Positions 1-6,435 of a stretch of DNA of 8,866 nucleotides are shown here, one piece after another. The stretch is taken from assembly GCA_001780825.1 (NCBI GenBank), contig MFIX01000018.1, forward strand, positions 6,552 to 15,417, read 5' to 3'. Source of the DNA: Candidatus Glassbacteria bacterium RIFCSPLOWO2_12_FULL_58_11. GTDB taxonomy: Bacteria; Gemmatimonadota; Glassbacteria; GWA2-58-10. The notes beneath the pieces are model-generated. The model was not told the DNA's origin. It saw only the letters and a list, made by a program, of their open reading frames with translations, and made no database searches. Position 1 is the first letter of the stretch; every line of letters begins with the position of its first letter. The translations under genes and the position numbers were made by a program.

Positions 1-742
1 AAGCTCCGAACGAGGGGCTGAGCCCGGCCTCGTGCGCGGCCCAGGCGGAACCCAGCGCGAGTGTCACCGCCAGCAGGACCGGCAGCTCCCGGTTCCGGGA
101 CAGCCCTTGAAAATTCAACAGCCTCGGCACCAGATAATTGAAAAACAGGTAGAACAGCCCGACCAGTCCGGCGGCCAGAGCCACGGTCCGGCCCAGGGTG
201 GCAAATAATTCGAGCGGTGTGTTCTTGCCGCCAAGCGCGAATGTGATAAGGATGAGCGGGACAACGGCAATATCCTGAAGCAGGAGGATGCCGAGAGTAT
301 TGCGGCCGTAAATACTGTCGAGGCGGGCCTGGTCCACCAGCAGGCGTATCACGCAGGCGGTGGAGGAAAGGGAAACCATCATGCCCACGGCCAGGGCGGT
401 CCGCGGGCTGAGGCCGAAATACAGCGCCGCTCCGGCACCGGCCAGAGCTGTCAGCACCACCTGGGCTGTGCCGCCCAGATAGGTCACCGGCCCGATTTTG
501 ATCAGGCGTCTGAGCGAGAATTCGAGGCCGATGGAAAAAAGAAGCAGGGTCACCCCGAGCTCAGCAATGAAGACTACCTCCCCACGCTGGCCGACCCAGC
601 CCAGGACATTCGGTCCGATCAGCATTCCGGCTACCAGATAGCCGATTATCGCGCTTTGACGCAGCGTTCCGGCCAGCGCGCCCAGGACCAGGGCCGCGCT
701 GAGCAGCAGGAGGATATCGAACAGTCCGGTCCAGGCTTCCAC
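1..742 (-). CDS. Kef/CPA2-type cation:proton antiporter, N-terminal part (runs off left edge)
   Basis: Integral inner-membrane antiporter of the CPA2 (KefB/KefC-like) family, which exchanges Na+ or K+ for protons. Translating the minus strand gives 247 uninterrupted codons to the window edge, almost all hydrophobic helices. Seen in order: SAIIGYLVAGMLIGPNVLGW (about residues 30-49, the usual GYLLAGxLxGP element), GVTLLLFSIGLEF (63-75), SLSSTACV (124-131), LLLQDIAVVPLI (153-164; the Q-D pair of the CPA2 ion site is Q156-D157) and, at the edge, AGLSPSFGA. The C-terminal half, and any RCK/TrkA regulatory domain, lies outside. The start is inferred as GTG at 742 because it matches the ATG of the duplicate at 3431; an in-frame TAA lies farther upstream. 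No convincing Shine-Dalgarno precedes this GTG. Family assignment is firm; ion specificity is unknown. Confidence 0.87.
   Translation of the reverse strand, partial: MEAWTGLFDILLLLSAALVLGALAGTLRQSAIIGYLVAGMLIGPNVLGWVGQRGEVVFIAELGVTLLLFSIGLEFSLRRLIKIGPVTYLGGTAQVVLTALAGAGAALYFGLSPRTALAVGMMVSLSSTACVIRLLVDQARLDSIYGRNTLGILLLQDIAVVPLILITFALGGKNTPLELFATLGRTVALAAGLVGLFYLFFNYLVPRLLNFQGLSRNRELPVLLAVTLALGSAWAAHEAGLSPSFGA
438..741 (-). repeat. 304-bp direct repeat, copy 1 (5' end of the antiporter gene)
   Basis: Aligned base by base with 3127-3430, this segment has the same length, no gaps and 19 mismatches (about 94% identity). The 71 bp nearest the gene start (671-741) are identical. Identity stops exactly at the start codon (GTG here, ATG in copy 2) and at about codon 101. 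In this copy the gene continues as a normal antiporter. Of the 19 differences, 15 are silent and 4 change the protein (A/T, Q/R, I/V, R/K), so both copies evolved under protein-level constraint after they diverged. Confidence 0.95.
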
Positions 743-830
743 AGGCAGGCCCAGTCTGGTAGAGGTTTGATTCCGGAAACTACCTGAGCTTTATTAAAGT
801 TAACACGACAATCAGGTTGCACAAAATACT

Positions 831-863
831 TTTGATCGAACAGAATTCCCCGGAGCTTGCTCC
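831..863. repeat. Short intergenic repeat with CUUG-loop hairpin, copy 1
   Basis: This 33-nt segment matches 3457-3489 at 30 of 33 positions without gaps. Its core is the perfect hairpin GGAG-CTTG-CTCC (852-863); outside it the stem extends to 848-867 with one mismatch. Both copies lie upstream of an antiporter start codon in the same orientation, but at different distances: about 90 nt here and about 25 nt in the other copy. It may be a dispersed palindromic (REP-like) unit or part of the same duplication as the 304-bp repeat. No function can be read from it. Confidence 0.75.
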
Positions 864-925
864 GAGGTCAAATAATCAAGGTACGCATTGGCGCGGGTAT
901 CACTTATCAGGCGCGCAACCATTAA

Positions 926-1192
926 GTGGACATTATCTCTTTTCCATGTAATGGAGATTTCGTTATTACCTGCGTATTGCCTGAAGCGGAAAGCACATCC
1001 ACGATAACGATCCATGACCTCCAGGGAAAAATTTTGAAAACAGCGCGACCGGGAAAGACCAGCGGAGAAAAAACAATTGCTTTCTGGAATGGAAAAGAAG
1101 AGGAAGGAAAGGCGCTGGGGTCCGGAATTTATTCAATAAAACTGACAGTAAACGACAGCACCTATTCAGAGCAGCTTATTCAGATACATTAG
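926..1192 (+). pseudogene. Orphan FlgD-type Ig-like C-terminal domain (remnant of a secreted protein gene)
   Basis: The reading frame encodes about 88 residues resembling the FlgD Ig-like module that ends many secreted proteins of FCB-type bacteria and often serves as a sorting or attachment tail. Visible signatures are LPEAESTSTITIHDLQGK (18-35) and WNGKEEEGKALGSGIYSIKL (54-73), matching the family pattern LPExxxVxLxIYDxxGR ... WDGxDxxGxxVxSGIY. A TAA stop (923-925) directly precedes the first possible start (GTG 926); there is no ribosome-binding site, no signal peptide and no upstream body of a protein. It therefore looks like the 3' stump of a larger gene whose front was lost, perhaps in the rearrangement that placed the antiporter repeats around it. 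It ends 57 bp from the convergent GT-C gene. A genuine small protein is possible but less likely. Confidence 0.6.
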
Positions 1193-1249
1193 AGCGTTAC
1201 AATTTAACGAGGATTTCCCGAAGCAAACCGCGAGGAATGAACTCGCTGT

Positions 1250-3025
1250 TCAATCAATGTCGTATTTCAGAGTGACGGAGGGAAAATACCGATTAAGCAC
1301 GAGGTTCCAGTATTTGAACGTATCCATGGCCCTGGAGAGGAGAACCGGGTTGGTCACATAATAGTTGAAAAGGTGTGCTTTGTTGAGCTGCTCCAGTTTA
1401 TCTTTCCGCTGCATTCTGGAGTAGTTGTATTCGAGAAGCTTCCTGATGGGCGGGTATTCGGGGCGCCATTCGAGAACGGCCTCCAGGGCTTGCAGGGCAG
1501 CCTCGTACTGCTGTTCCCTGCCGAGAATATAGGATTTTATGTAATAACCCTCCGCCAGATATGGATTGATTTCCGTGGCCCGAGTGACACTGGTTAATGC
1601 CTCGTTAAGGTCACCGGAGTGATAACTCGTAATTCCTTTTATTAGATGGAAATAAGCCCATTCAGGGTAAAGAGTGAGACCTTTCTCCACGGCTTGCTGT
1701 GCTTCACTGAATTGCCCTTCCAGCAGCAAGGATAACGCCTTATGCTGAATGGCGAAGTTGGACTGGTCAGCAATCCTCGAATCATTGACTGAATTTCCTG
1801 TACTTGTCTCCGGAAAGCGCAAAGAGTTGGTAAGAAGGCTCAGACCGAACAACAACGGCAGAGCCATTGGTGCGTGCAGCAATATCCTGAAACCCTTCAG
1901 CTTTTTTTCGCCGATCTGATACAGTTGAAACATTGCAACAGGGATAGTAAGGCAGAAAAAGGGGATTAGAAAGCGGATATCGGAGTTGTATTTAAAGCTG
2001 AATACAAAGAAAGCGAGTAACGGAATACTGATAAAAGCAGGAATGAACACGGAAGAAAAAAGGCCCATTAACACGAAACACACCATTATAATGAACCCGC
2101 CGGGGAAAAACAGGTAACTCAAAGCCGCATTCATCTTGCTGAGGCTCCCCAGCACAATCCGGCTCATCGACCCGACACTGTGCATCTTCAACCAGCTGAA
2201 AAAGGTAATCAGCGCATAGTAGCGGCTTTCCCCCCCATATGAGACCTTACCTTCCAGCAACTCCTTGTAGAAATAGTAAGAACCTACGCGGTATGAAATC
2301 GGCACGAGGTTGTTCTCATTGACATACCATGCAAATCCAATTTCGGAAAAAATGCAAACTAGCGCAACAATGAGCAAGACGGCAATCACTTTCAGGTTCA
2401 ATTTGTTTTCTTTGAAATAATAAAAGGCGAAAGCAATTAAACATACTGAAGCGGTAAGAAGTCCTTCCTGCCTTATCATCACAAGCGCCGCAGCCAACAC
2501 AGCCGCCGGCACCGCCAGCAGAAAAGGTCTCTGCGGTAGGGTGAATCCAATCAGGATGATCGAAAAAAGCAAAAAAATGTACAGAGGTTCAGTCATCCCT
2601 CTGCTTGCGTTTTGAATTATCGCTGGGTGAAAGAGTACGATGACCATAGAAACAAGGGCTATCGGCCAATTGCAGTATCGTTTCAACACGAGGCAGGTTA
2701 TTAAACCAATGGCCAGGAAACAGACTCCGCCTAGCAGGTACTGTGCCAGGGCAGTCACTCCGGAGAATTTCCAGATGACGGATAGTAGAAGCGGCAAAGC
2801 CGGCAACCGGTCGAGAAACACATTGTTGAGAACAAATTGTCTGTCGAAAAAATGCCTTGCCATCAGGTAATATTCTAAGGCATCTCCGGTGGGCTCGGAA
2901 TGTAGCGAATACTGAGTCCGGGCATCCATGTAATAAAGCAAGGATGCTGTCAGCATGACAGACACCACGAGAATCCAGCCGATTTTATTCGAGGAAAGGC
3001 TCGTATTAATTCTCTTAGAGATCAT
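1250..3025 (-). CDS. Polytopic GT-C-type glycosyltransferase-like membrane protein with C-terminal TPR domain
   Basis: 591 residues. The first ~400 form about ten or more hydrophobic segments, starting with a membrane helix at 15-32. The next loop carries GDALEYY (47-53), the position where GT-C enzymes (ArnT/PMT, GT39/GT83-like) keep a catalytic acidic residue; D48 is the candidate. SRGMTEPLYIFLL (141-153) and MIRQEGLL (183-190) are also typical of this group. These enzymes transfer sugars from polyprenyl-phosphate donors on the outer face of the inner membrane. Three consecutive 34-residue TPR units follow at 424-457, 458-491 and 492-525, giving a soluble protein-binding tail. No donor or acceptor can be inferred. 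The ATG at 3025 overlaps the truncated antiporter frame by 11 nt and has no clear Shine-Dalgarno, so translational coupling is possible. Base composition is visibly lower in G+C than the neighbours, suggesting acquisition from elsewhere. Confidence 0.8.
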   Translation of the reverse strand: MISKRINTSLSSNKIGWILVVSVMLTASLLYYMDARTQYSLHSEPTGDALEYYLMARHFFDRQFVLNNVFLDRLPALPLLLSVIWKFSGVTALAQYLLGGVCFLAIGLITCLVLKRYCNWPIALVSMVIVLFHPAIIQNASRGMTEPLYIFLLFSIILIGFTLPQRPFLLAVPAAVLAAALVMIRQEGLLTASVCLIAFAFYYFKENKLNLKVIAVLLIVALVCIFSEIGFAWYVNENNLVPISYRVGSYYFYKELLEGKVSYGGESRYYALITFFSWLKMHSVGSMSRIVLGSLSKMNAALSYLFFPGGFIIMVCFVLMGLFSSVFIPAFISIPLLAFFVFSFKYNSDIRFLIPFFCLTIPVAMFQLYQIGEKKLKGFRILLHAPMALPLLFGLSLLTNSLRFPETSTGNSVNDSRIADQSNFAIQHKALSLLLEGQFSEAQQAVEKGLTLYPEWAYFHLIKGITSYHSGDLNEALTSVTRATEINPYLAEGYYIKSYILGREQQYEAALQALEAVLEWRPEYPPIRKLLEYNYSRMQRKDKLEQLNKAHLFNYYVTNPVLLSRAMDTFKYWNLVLNRYFPSVTLKYDID

Positions 3026-3431
3026 TGCCGTACGATCTGGCTTTACGTGCCAATAACGATGTAAAAGAGCATATTGTCATAGTGGTTGTCAAAAGTTCTT
3101 GAGTTTTGAATTCGACCTGGAAAAGGCCGGCCAGGGTTGTCAGCACCACCTGGGCCGTGCCGCCCAGATAGGTCACCGGCCCGATTTTGATCAGGCGTTT
3201 GAGCGAGAATTCGAGGCCGATTGAAAAAAGAAGCAGGGTCACCCCGAGCTCGGCAATGAATACTACCTCCCCACGCCGGCCAACCCAGCCCAGGACATTC
3301 GGCCCGACCAGCATTCCGGCGACAAGATAACCGATTATCGCGCTTTGCCTGAGTGTCCCGGCCAGCGCGCCCAGGACCAGGGCCGCGCTGAGCAGCAGGA
3401 GGATATCGAACAGTCCGGTCCAGGCTTCCAT
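3015..3431 (-). pseudogene. Truncated duplicate of the Kef/CPA2 antiporter N-terminus
   Basis: 138-codon frame whose first ~101 residues duplicate the antiporter at 1-742 (97 of 101 identical), including GYLVAGMLVGPNVLGWV and LLLFSIGLEF. After the TTLAG residues the homology ends abruptly at base 3127. A 37-residue unrelated tail (LFQVEFKTQELL...) follows, ending in TAA at 3015. The transporter core, with the Q-D ion site, is missing, so it cannot be a working antiporter. The start is intact: ATG at 3431 with a GAGGGAG ribosome-binding site (minus strand, 3442-3436) 4-6 nt upstream. It may therefore still be translated, and its stop lies just inside the next gene. Either it is a dead remnant or it now acts as a leader reading frame that delivers ribosomes to the GT-C gene. 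Confidence 0.85.
3127..3430 (-). repeat. 304-bp direct repeat, copy 2 (5' end of truncated antiporter)
   Basis: This is the partner of 438-741, in the same orientation and 2,689 bp away. The left boundary (3127) is a sharp change from antiporter coding sequence to low-GC sequence belonging to the GT-C gene block. The right boundary is the ATG start codon. This copy keeps the ribosome-binding site that copy 1 lacks. The pair could recombine to delete or loop out everything between them. Confidence 0.95.
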
Positions 3432-3456
3432 GTTACTCCCTCGTTACTGCCTATCG

Positions 3457-3489
3457 TTTAATCGAAAAGAAATCCCCGGAGCTTGCTCC
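3457..3489. repeat. Short intergenic repeat with CUUG-loop hairpin, copy 2
   Basis: This matches 831-863 at 30 of 33 positions. The perfect stem GGAG-CTTG-CTCC lies at 3478-3489. It sits just upstream of the truncated antiporter start, in what would be its 5' leader or promoter region. Confidence 0.75.
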
Positions 3490-3491
3490 TC

Positions 3492-3594
3492 TGTAAGCGG
3501 ACAGGGGAAGTGTAGGGGCGACGCCTGCGTCGCCCGTTTTACTGCAAATTCAGCTGCCTCGCAGCTCGCCGAAAAGTGTTGCATGTCGCTTACA
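3492..3594. repeat. Composite palindromic element with inverted-repeat ends
   Basis: Perfect 8-bp arms TGTAAGCG (3492-3499) and CGCTTACA (3587-3594) extend to 11 pairs with one bulged G, since TGTAAGCGGACA faces TGTCGCTTACA. They enclose two further perfect hairpins at 3516-3535 and 3552-3566 (AGCTGC-CTC-GCAGCT). The whole could fold as a branched structure. It carries no reading frame of its own. It could be a non-autonomous mobile repeat or a structured RNA; the sequence alone does not decide. Confidence 0.5.
3515..3535. repeat. REP-like palindrome with GGGGCG arm
   Basis: GGGCGACG (3516-3523), loop CCTG, then CGTCGCCC (3528-3535) form an 8-bp perfect GC-rich hairpin preceded by TGTAG. Its arm design resembles the palindrome at 8765-8788, suggesting one dispersed family of extragenic palindromes. 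There is no U-run on either side, so it is not a standard terminator. Confidence 0.6.
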
Positions 3595-3639
3595 AGGAAA
3601 ATTTCGGCTTGCGCCTGCTTGCGATTGCGTGTTTTTAAC

Positions 3640-4071
3640 TTACGGCGCACAGATAACCGCAGCTTGCTTCTTCGGTCCCGGCCGGGCGCTCTTTTCGCCG
3701 AAAGCGCGCACCATCTTGTACACGTACCAGGCCCGCAGACGGTTCATCCCGTCACAGCGGCAGATTTCTTTGAGAAGGCGGTCCGCGTACTCCCGGTGTT
3801 CCCGGAAGTCCAGGTATTTTCCCCGCATCAGCTGATAGAGAGCATCGTGGACCAGTGCGCCCCGCATGAACGATTTTGTATCGAACGTCGGGCCGCTGGG
3901 TCCATCCCAGGCGTATTTCTTCTTAACAGTCAGCTCCCGGTCCACCGTCAGCCTCAGGAATTCAGTGTCGATCTCTTCTTCCACTTGTATTTCTAGATCT
4001 ATCCGGTAGTCCTCGGTCAACTGGTACTTATATTTCCTCAGCTTCCGGCAGCAGGTCCGCGGGTCGGTCAT
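3640..4071 (-). CDS. DUF1353-family protein of unknown function
   Basis: 143 residues. The region around residues 50-125 fits the DUF1353 pattern: an aromatic and glycine-rich segment KKYAWDGPSGPTFD (51-64), then MRGALVHDALYQ (69-80) with the family's H-D pair (H75, D76), then EYADRLLKEICRCDG (94-108), matching the ADxxF helix, and an arginine- and tyrosine-rich RAWYVYKMVRAFG (113-125). The family occurs in phages and many bacteria and has no established biochemical role; it is probably a small soluble protein. The start at 4071 is chosen over the upstream in-frame ATG (4137) because GGAGG (minus strand, 4082-4078) sits 6 nt before it. It stands alone between palindromic spacer and an AT-rich upstream region. 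Family assignment is fairly sure; function is unknown. Confidence 0.78.
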   Translation of the reverse strand: MTDPRTCCRKLRKYKYQLTEDYRIDLEIQVEEEIDTEFLRLTVDRELTVKKKYAWDGPSGPTFDTKSFMRGALVHDALYQLMRGKYLDFREHREYADRLLKEICRCDGMNRLRAWYVYKMVRAFGEKSARPGPKKQAAVICAP

Positions 4072-4077
4072 AAATAG

Positions 4078-4082
4078 CCTCC
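4078..4082 (-). promoter_or_regulatory. Shine-Dalgarno site fixing the DUF1353 gene start
   Basis: On the minus strand GGAGG is followed by a 6-nt spacer and ATG at 4071. It is the strongest ribosome-binding site in the window and rules out the longer upstream start. Confidence 0.85.
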
Positions 4083-4136
4083 GGAGGATAATAGGCAATA
4101 ATCCATCCGAGCAACTTCGATAGGAATCAGCGCACA

Positions 4137-4166
4137 ATTATCCGGAGAATGCTCGTAGTAAAACAA
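4137..4166 (-). promoter_or_regulatory. Possible promoter of the DUF1353 gene
   Basis: On the minus strand TTGTTT (4166-4161) is followed after 18 nt by GATAAT (4142-4137), close to a sigma-70 -10 box, about 65 nt before the ATG. The -35 match is weak, so this is only a candidate. Confidence 0.25.
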
Positions 4167-4243
4167 AATTAGTATTAATGGGAGTGAATAGTAAACCATT
4201 TTGATAGTAATCGGTGATGTGCTGGTGGTGGGAAATTGCCATT

Positions 4244-4279
4244 AAAAAACCGGCGGATCGTAATCACGGTCCGCCGGTT
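4244..4279 (-). terminator. Rho-independent terminator of metG
   Basis: An 11-bp stem (4250-4260 with 4267-4277, one G-U/T-G type pair) closes on the loop TAATCA and is extended by two A-T pairs. Read on the minus strand it is followed directly by TTTTTT (4249-4244). It lies about 30 nt beyond the metG stop codon and so ends the metK-metG transcript. Confidence 0.9.
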
Positions 4280-4308
4280 CGAGTCTTATTAGTAATTATT
4301 TGCGGTTG

Positions 4309-6372
4309 TCAGCTTACCCGGGAGCCGGGCGGCAGATCGATAGCGCCGTCGATCGTGGTCAGGGCGAGCTTCTCGTTCTCGCCTTCGCCGTCCACCGCGG
4401 CCATGACCATCCCCTGGCTGGTTATGCCCATCACCTTGCGCGGGGCCAGGTTCGCCACTACCAGCACTTTTCGCCCGGGGAGGTCCTCCGGCGCATAATG
4501 CCCGGCGATCCCCGCGGCCACGGTGCGCTCGCCCAGCGGACCCAGGTCCAGAGTAAGCTTGAGCAGCCTTTTGCTCTTGGGTACCGCCTCGGCCGCTTTC
4601 ACCAGGGCCACCCGGATGTCCACTCCGGCGAAATGCTCGATCCCGATTACTCCCGGCAGCTCATCTTTCTCTGCTGTTACCGCCGGAGCCGTCTTGCCGC
4701 CCTTGTACGAGGCCTCCTGGGCCTGGATTGCCTCGTCATCGATCTTCGGGAAAAGCACCTCTATTTTTCCCAATTTGTGGCCGGCTGGAAGTTTCCCGGC
4801 ATAGTCCTGCTGCCAGGGATGATCTTTCCAGTTGGTGGAAAGGCCGAGCTGGGTCCAGACATTTTCGGCCGAAAAGGGCATAATCGGCCACATTACCACC
4901 GAGAGCCCATAGACCGCCTGACAGCATACATTAAGCGTGGTGGCGCAGGAGGCCGGGTCGGACTTGCGGGCTTCCCAGGGTGCCTTATCGTTGAAATACT
5001 TGTTGCAGAAGCGGGCGAATTCAGTGAACGTATCCGCGGCGGCCCGGTAACGGAAATTGTCGATGTGCCCGCCCAGCTCCCCGGCAATCCGGCCAAGGCG
5101 GCCCAGCATCTCCTGGTCCAGGCCGCTGGCCGCTCCGCGCTCCGGGATACGCCCCTCGTAATAGCGCTCGATAAAAGTGAGCGTGCGGTTGATGAAATTG
5201 CCCACCGTGTCCGCCAGCTCGTTGTTGTTGTGCGCCTGGAATTCTCTGAGGTTGAAATCCGTGTCGCGGGTCTCGGGCATGTTGGCGCAGAGATAGTAGC
5301 GCAACGGGTCCGGGGCGAACCGGTCCAGGTAGTCGCCCAGCCAGACCGCGAAATTGCGGCTGGTGGAAAATTTCAGCCCTTCCAGGTTCAGGTACTCATT
5401 GGCCGGTACATTGTCCGGCAAGACATAATTGCCATAGGCCATCAGGCAGGCCGGGAACATCAGGGCGTGGAAAAAGATATTGTCCTTGCCGATAAAGTGC
5501 ACCAGCCGGGTGTCCTTATCCCACCACCATGTTTTCCACAGCTCGGGGTCGCCCTGCTGCGCGGCCCACTCGCGCGTCGAGCTGATATAGCCGATCGGCG
5601 CATCGAACCAGACATAGAGCACCTTGCCCTCGGAATCCGGCAGCGGTACGGGAATGCCCCAATGCAGGTCGCGGGTGACCGCGCGCTCCCGCAGCCCCTC
5701 CTTGAGCATCCCGTTGCAGAAATTCAGCACGTTCTCTTTCCAGTGGGGTTTGGTGCCCAGCCACTTCGCGAGCTGGCCCTGGAAACGGTCCAGAGGGAGA
5801 TACCAGTGCTCGGTTTCCCGGACCTCGGGTTTTTCCCCGGAGAGCTTGCTTTTAGGCTCGATCAGCAGCAGCGGATCGATCGGCTTGCCGCAGCTCTCGC
5901 ACTGGTCCCCGCTGCACTCGGCATAGCCGCAGTGGTAGCACGTGCCGACAACATAGCGGTCCGGCAAAAAGCGTCTCCGGGCTGGATCGTATAGCTGCTT
6001 TTCGCTCTTTTTGACCAGCAAACCCTTTTTGTGAAGCTTGAGGAAAATATCCTGGCAGGTCTGGTGGTGGATGGGCAGGCTGGTGCGGCTGAAATGGTCG
6101 AAAGAAATGCCGGCGCGCTGGAAAGAGTCGCGGATATCGGCGTACCAGCGATCCACCACCGCCTGGGGTGAAACGCCCTCCCGGTCCGCGGTGATCGTAA
6201 TCGGCACGCCGTGCTCATCCGTCCCGCCGATATAGAGCACCTCGCGGCCCAGCAGGCGGCAGAAGCGGACAAAGATATCCGCCGGCAGGTATGCGCCTGC
6301 CAGATGCCCCAGATGGATCGGTCCATTGGCATAGGGCAGCGCGCTGGTAACCAGAACTTTCCGTTGGTCCAT
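4309..6372 (-). CDS. metG: Methionyl-tRNA synthetase (class I, long form with C-terminal tRNA-binding domain)
   Basis: 687 residues, close to the ~677 of E. coli MetRS. It charges tRNA-Met (initiator and elongator) with methionine in the cytosol. Seen: PYANGPIHLGHLAG (13-26), the HIGH signature as HLGH at 20-23; the catalytic-core stretch YIGGTDEHG (47-55); a zinc knuckle with C145, C148, C158 and C161, plus an extra C153; the KMSKS loop as KFSTS (334-338), a natural variant; the anticodon-binding helical domain with NNNELADTVGNFINR (382-396); and from about residue 575 a Trbp111/OB-fold tRNA-binding domain (IEHFAGVDIRVALV ... GITSQGMVMAA) used for dimerisation and tRNA affinity. The start at ATG 6372 is set by the conserved N-terminus KVLVTSALPYANGPIHLGH; its ribosome-binding site is weak. 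It lies 63 nt after metK, probably in one transcript, and ends at a strong terminator. Confidence 0.97.
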   Translation of the reverse strand: MDQRKVLVTSALPYANGPIHLGHLAGAYLPADIFVRFCRLLGREVLYIGGTDEHGVPITITADREGVSPQAVVDRWYADIRDSFQRAGISFDHFSRTSLPIHHQTCQDIFLKLHKKGLLVKKSEKQLYDPARRRFLPDRYVVGTCYHCGYAECSGDQCESCGKPIDPLLLIEPKSKLSGEKPEVRETEHWYLPLDRFQGQLAKWLGTKPHWKENVLNFCNGMLKEGLRERAVTRDLHWGIPVPLPDSEGKVLYVWFDAPIGYISSTREWAAQQGDPELWKTWWWDKDTRLVHFIGKDNIFFHALMFPACLMAYGNYVLPDNVPANEYLNLEGLKFSTSRNFAVWLGDYLDRFAPDPLRYYLCANMPETRDTDFNLREFQAHNNNELADTVGNFINRTLTFIERYYEGRIPERGAASGLDQEMLGRLGRIAGELGGHIDNFRYRAAADTFTEFARFCNKYFNDKAPWEARKSDPASCATTLNVCCQAVYGLSVVMWPIMPFSAENVWTQLGLSTNWKDHPWQQDYAGKLPAGHKLGKIEVLFPKIDDEAIQAQEASYKGGKTAPAVTAEKDELPGVIGIEHFAGVDIRVALVKAAEAVPKSKRLLKLTLDLGPLGERTVAAGIAGHYAPEDLPGRKVLVVANLAPRKVMGITSQGMVMAAVDGEGENEKLALTTIDGAIDLPPGSRVS

Positions 6373-6400
6373 TAAGGCTTTCTCTAGCTAATTTCCCTTT

Positions 6401-6424
6401 CCCGCGGCAACCCGGTTACGCGGG
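6401..6424. other. GC-rich hairpin in the metK-metG spacer
   Basis: CCCGCG (6401-6406) pairs with CGCGGG (6419-6424); inside the loop AAC can pair with GTT. No U-run follows on the minus strand, so it is not a typical terminator. It may act as a stability or processing structure between the two genes of the operon. Confidence 0.45.
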
Positions 6425-6435
6425 GAAGAGGCAAT

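Noticed and set aside
812..1015. Minus-strand 67-codon frame opposite the FlgD-like remnant
   Set aside because: It overlaps the better supported FlgD-like domain, matches no family I recognise, and its tail is just the translated palindromic repeat (EQAPG, also produced at the second repeat copy).
3430..3996. Plus-strand 188-codon frame over the spacer and DUF1353 gene
   Set aside because: It crosses palindromic repeats and is antisense to a gene with a strong ribosome-binding site. No domain signature.
4276..4286. GGTTCGAGTC, which looks like a tRNA T-arm
   Set aside because: No acceptor, D or anticodon arm can be built around it. The bases belong to the metG terminator stem and its flank.
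5359..5373. MetRS KMSKS loop reads KFSTS
   Set aside because: Thr in place of the second Lys-flanking residue is a familiar natural variant in MetRS of several phyla, so it is not evidence of an inactive enzyme.
4300..5994. Long plus-strand open frame of 564 codons
   Set aside because: It lies entirely antisense to metG, has a low-complexity shadow-like composition and no recognisable domain. It is a by-product of GC-rich codon use in metG.
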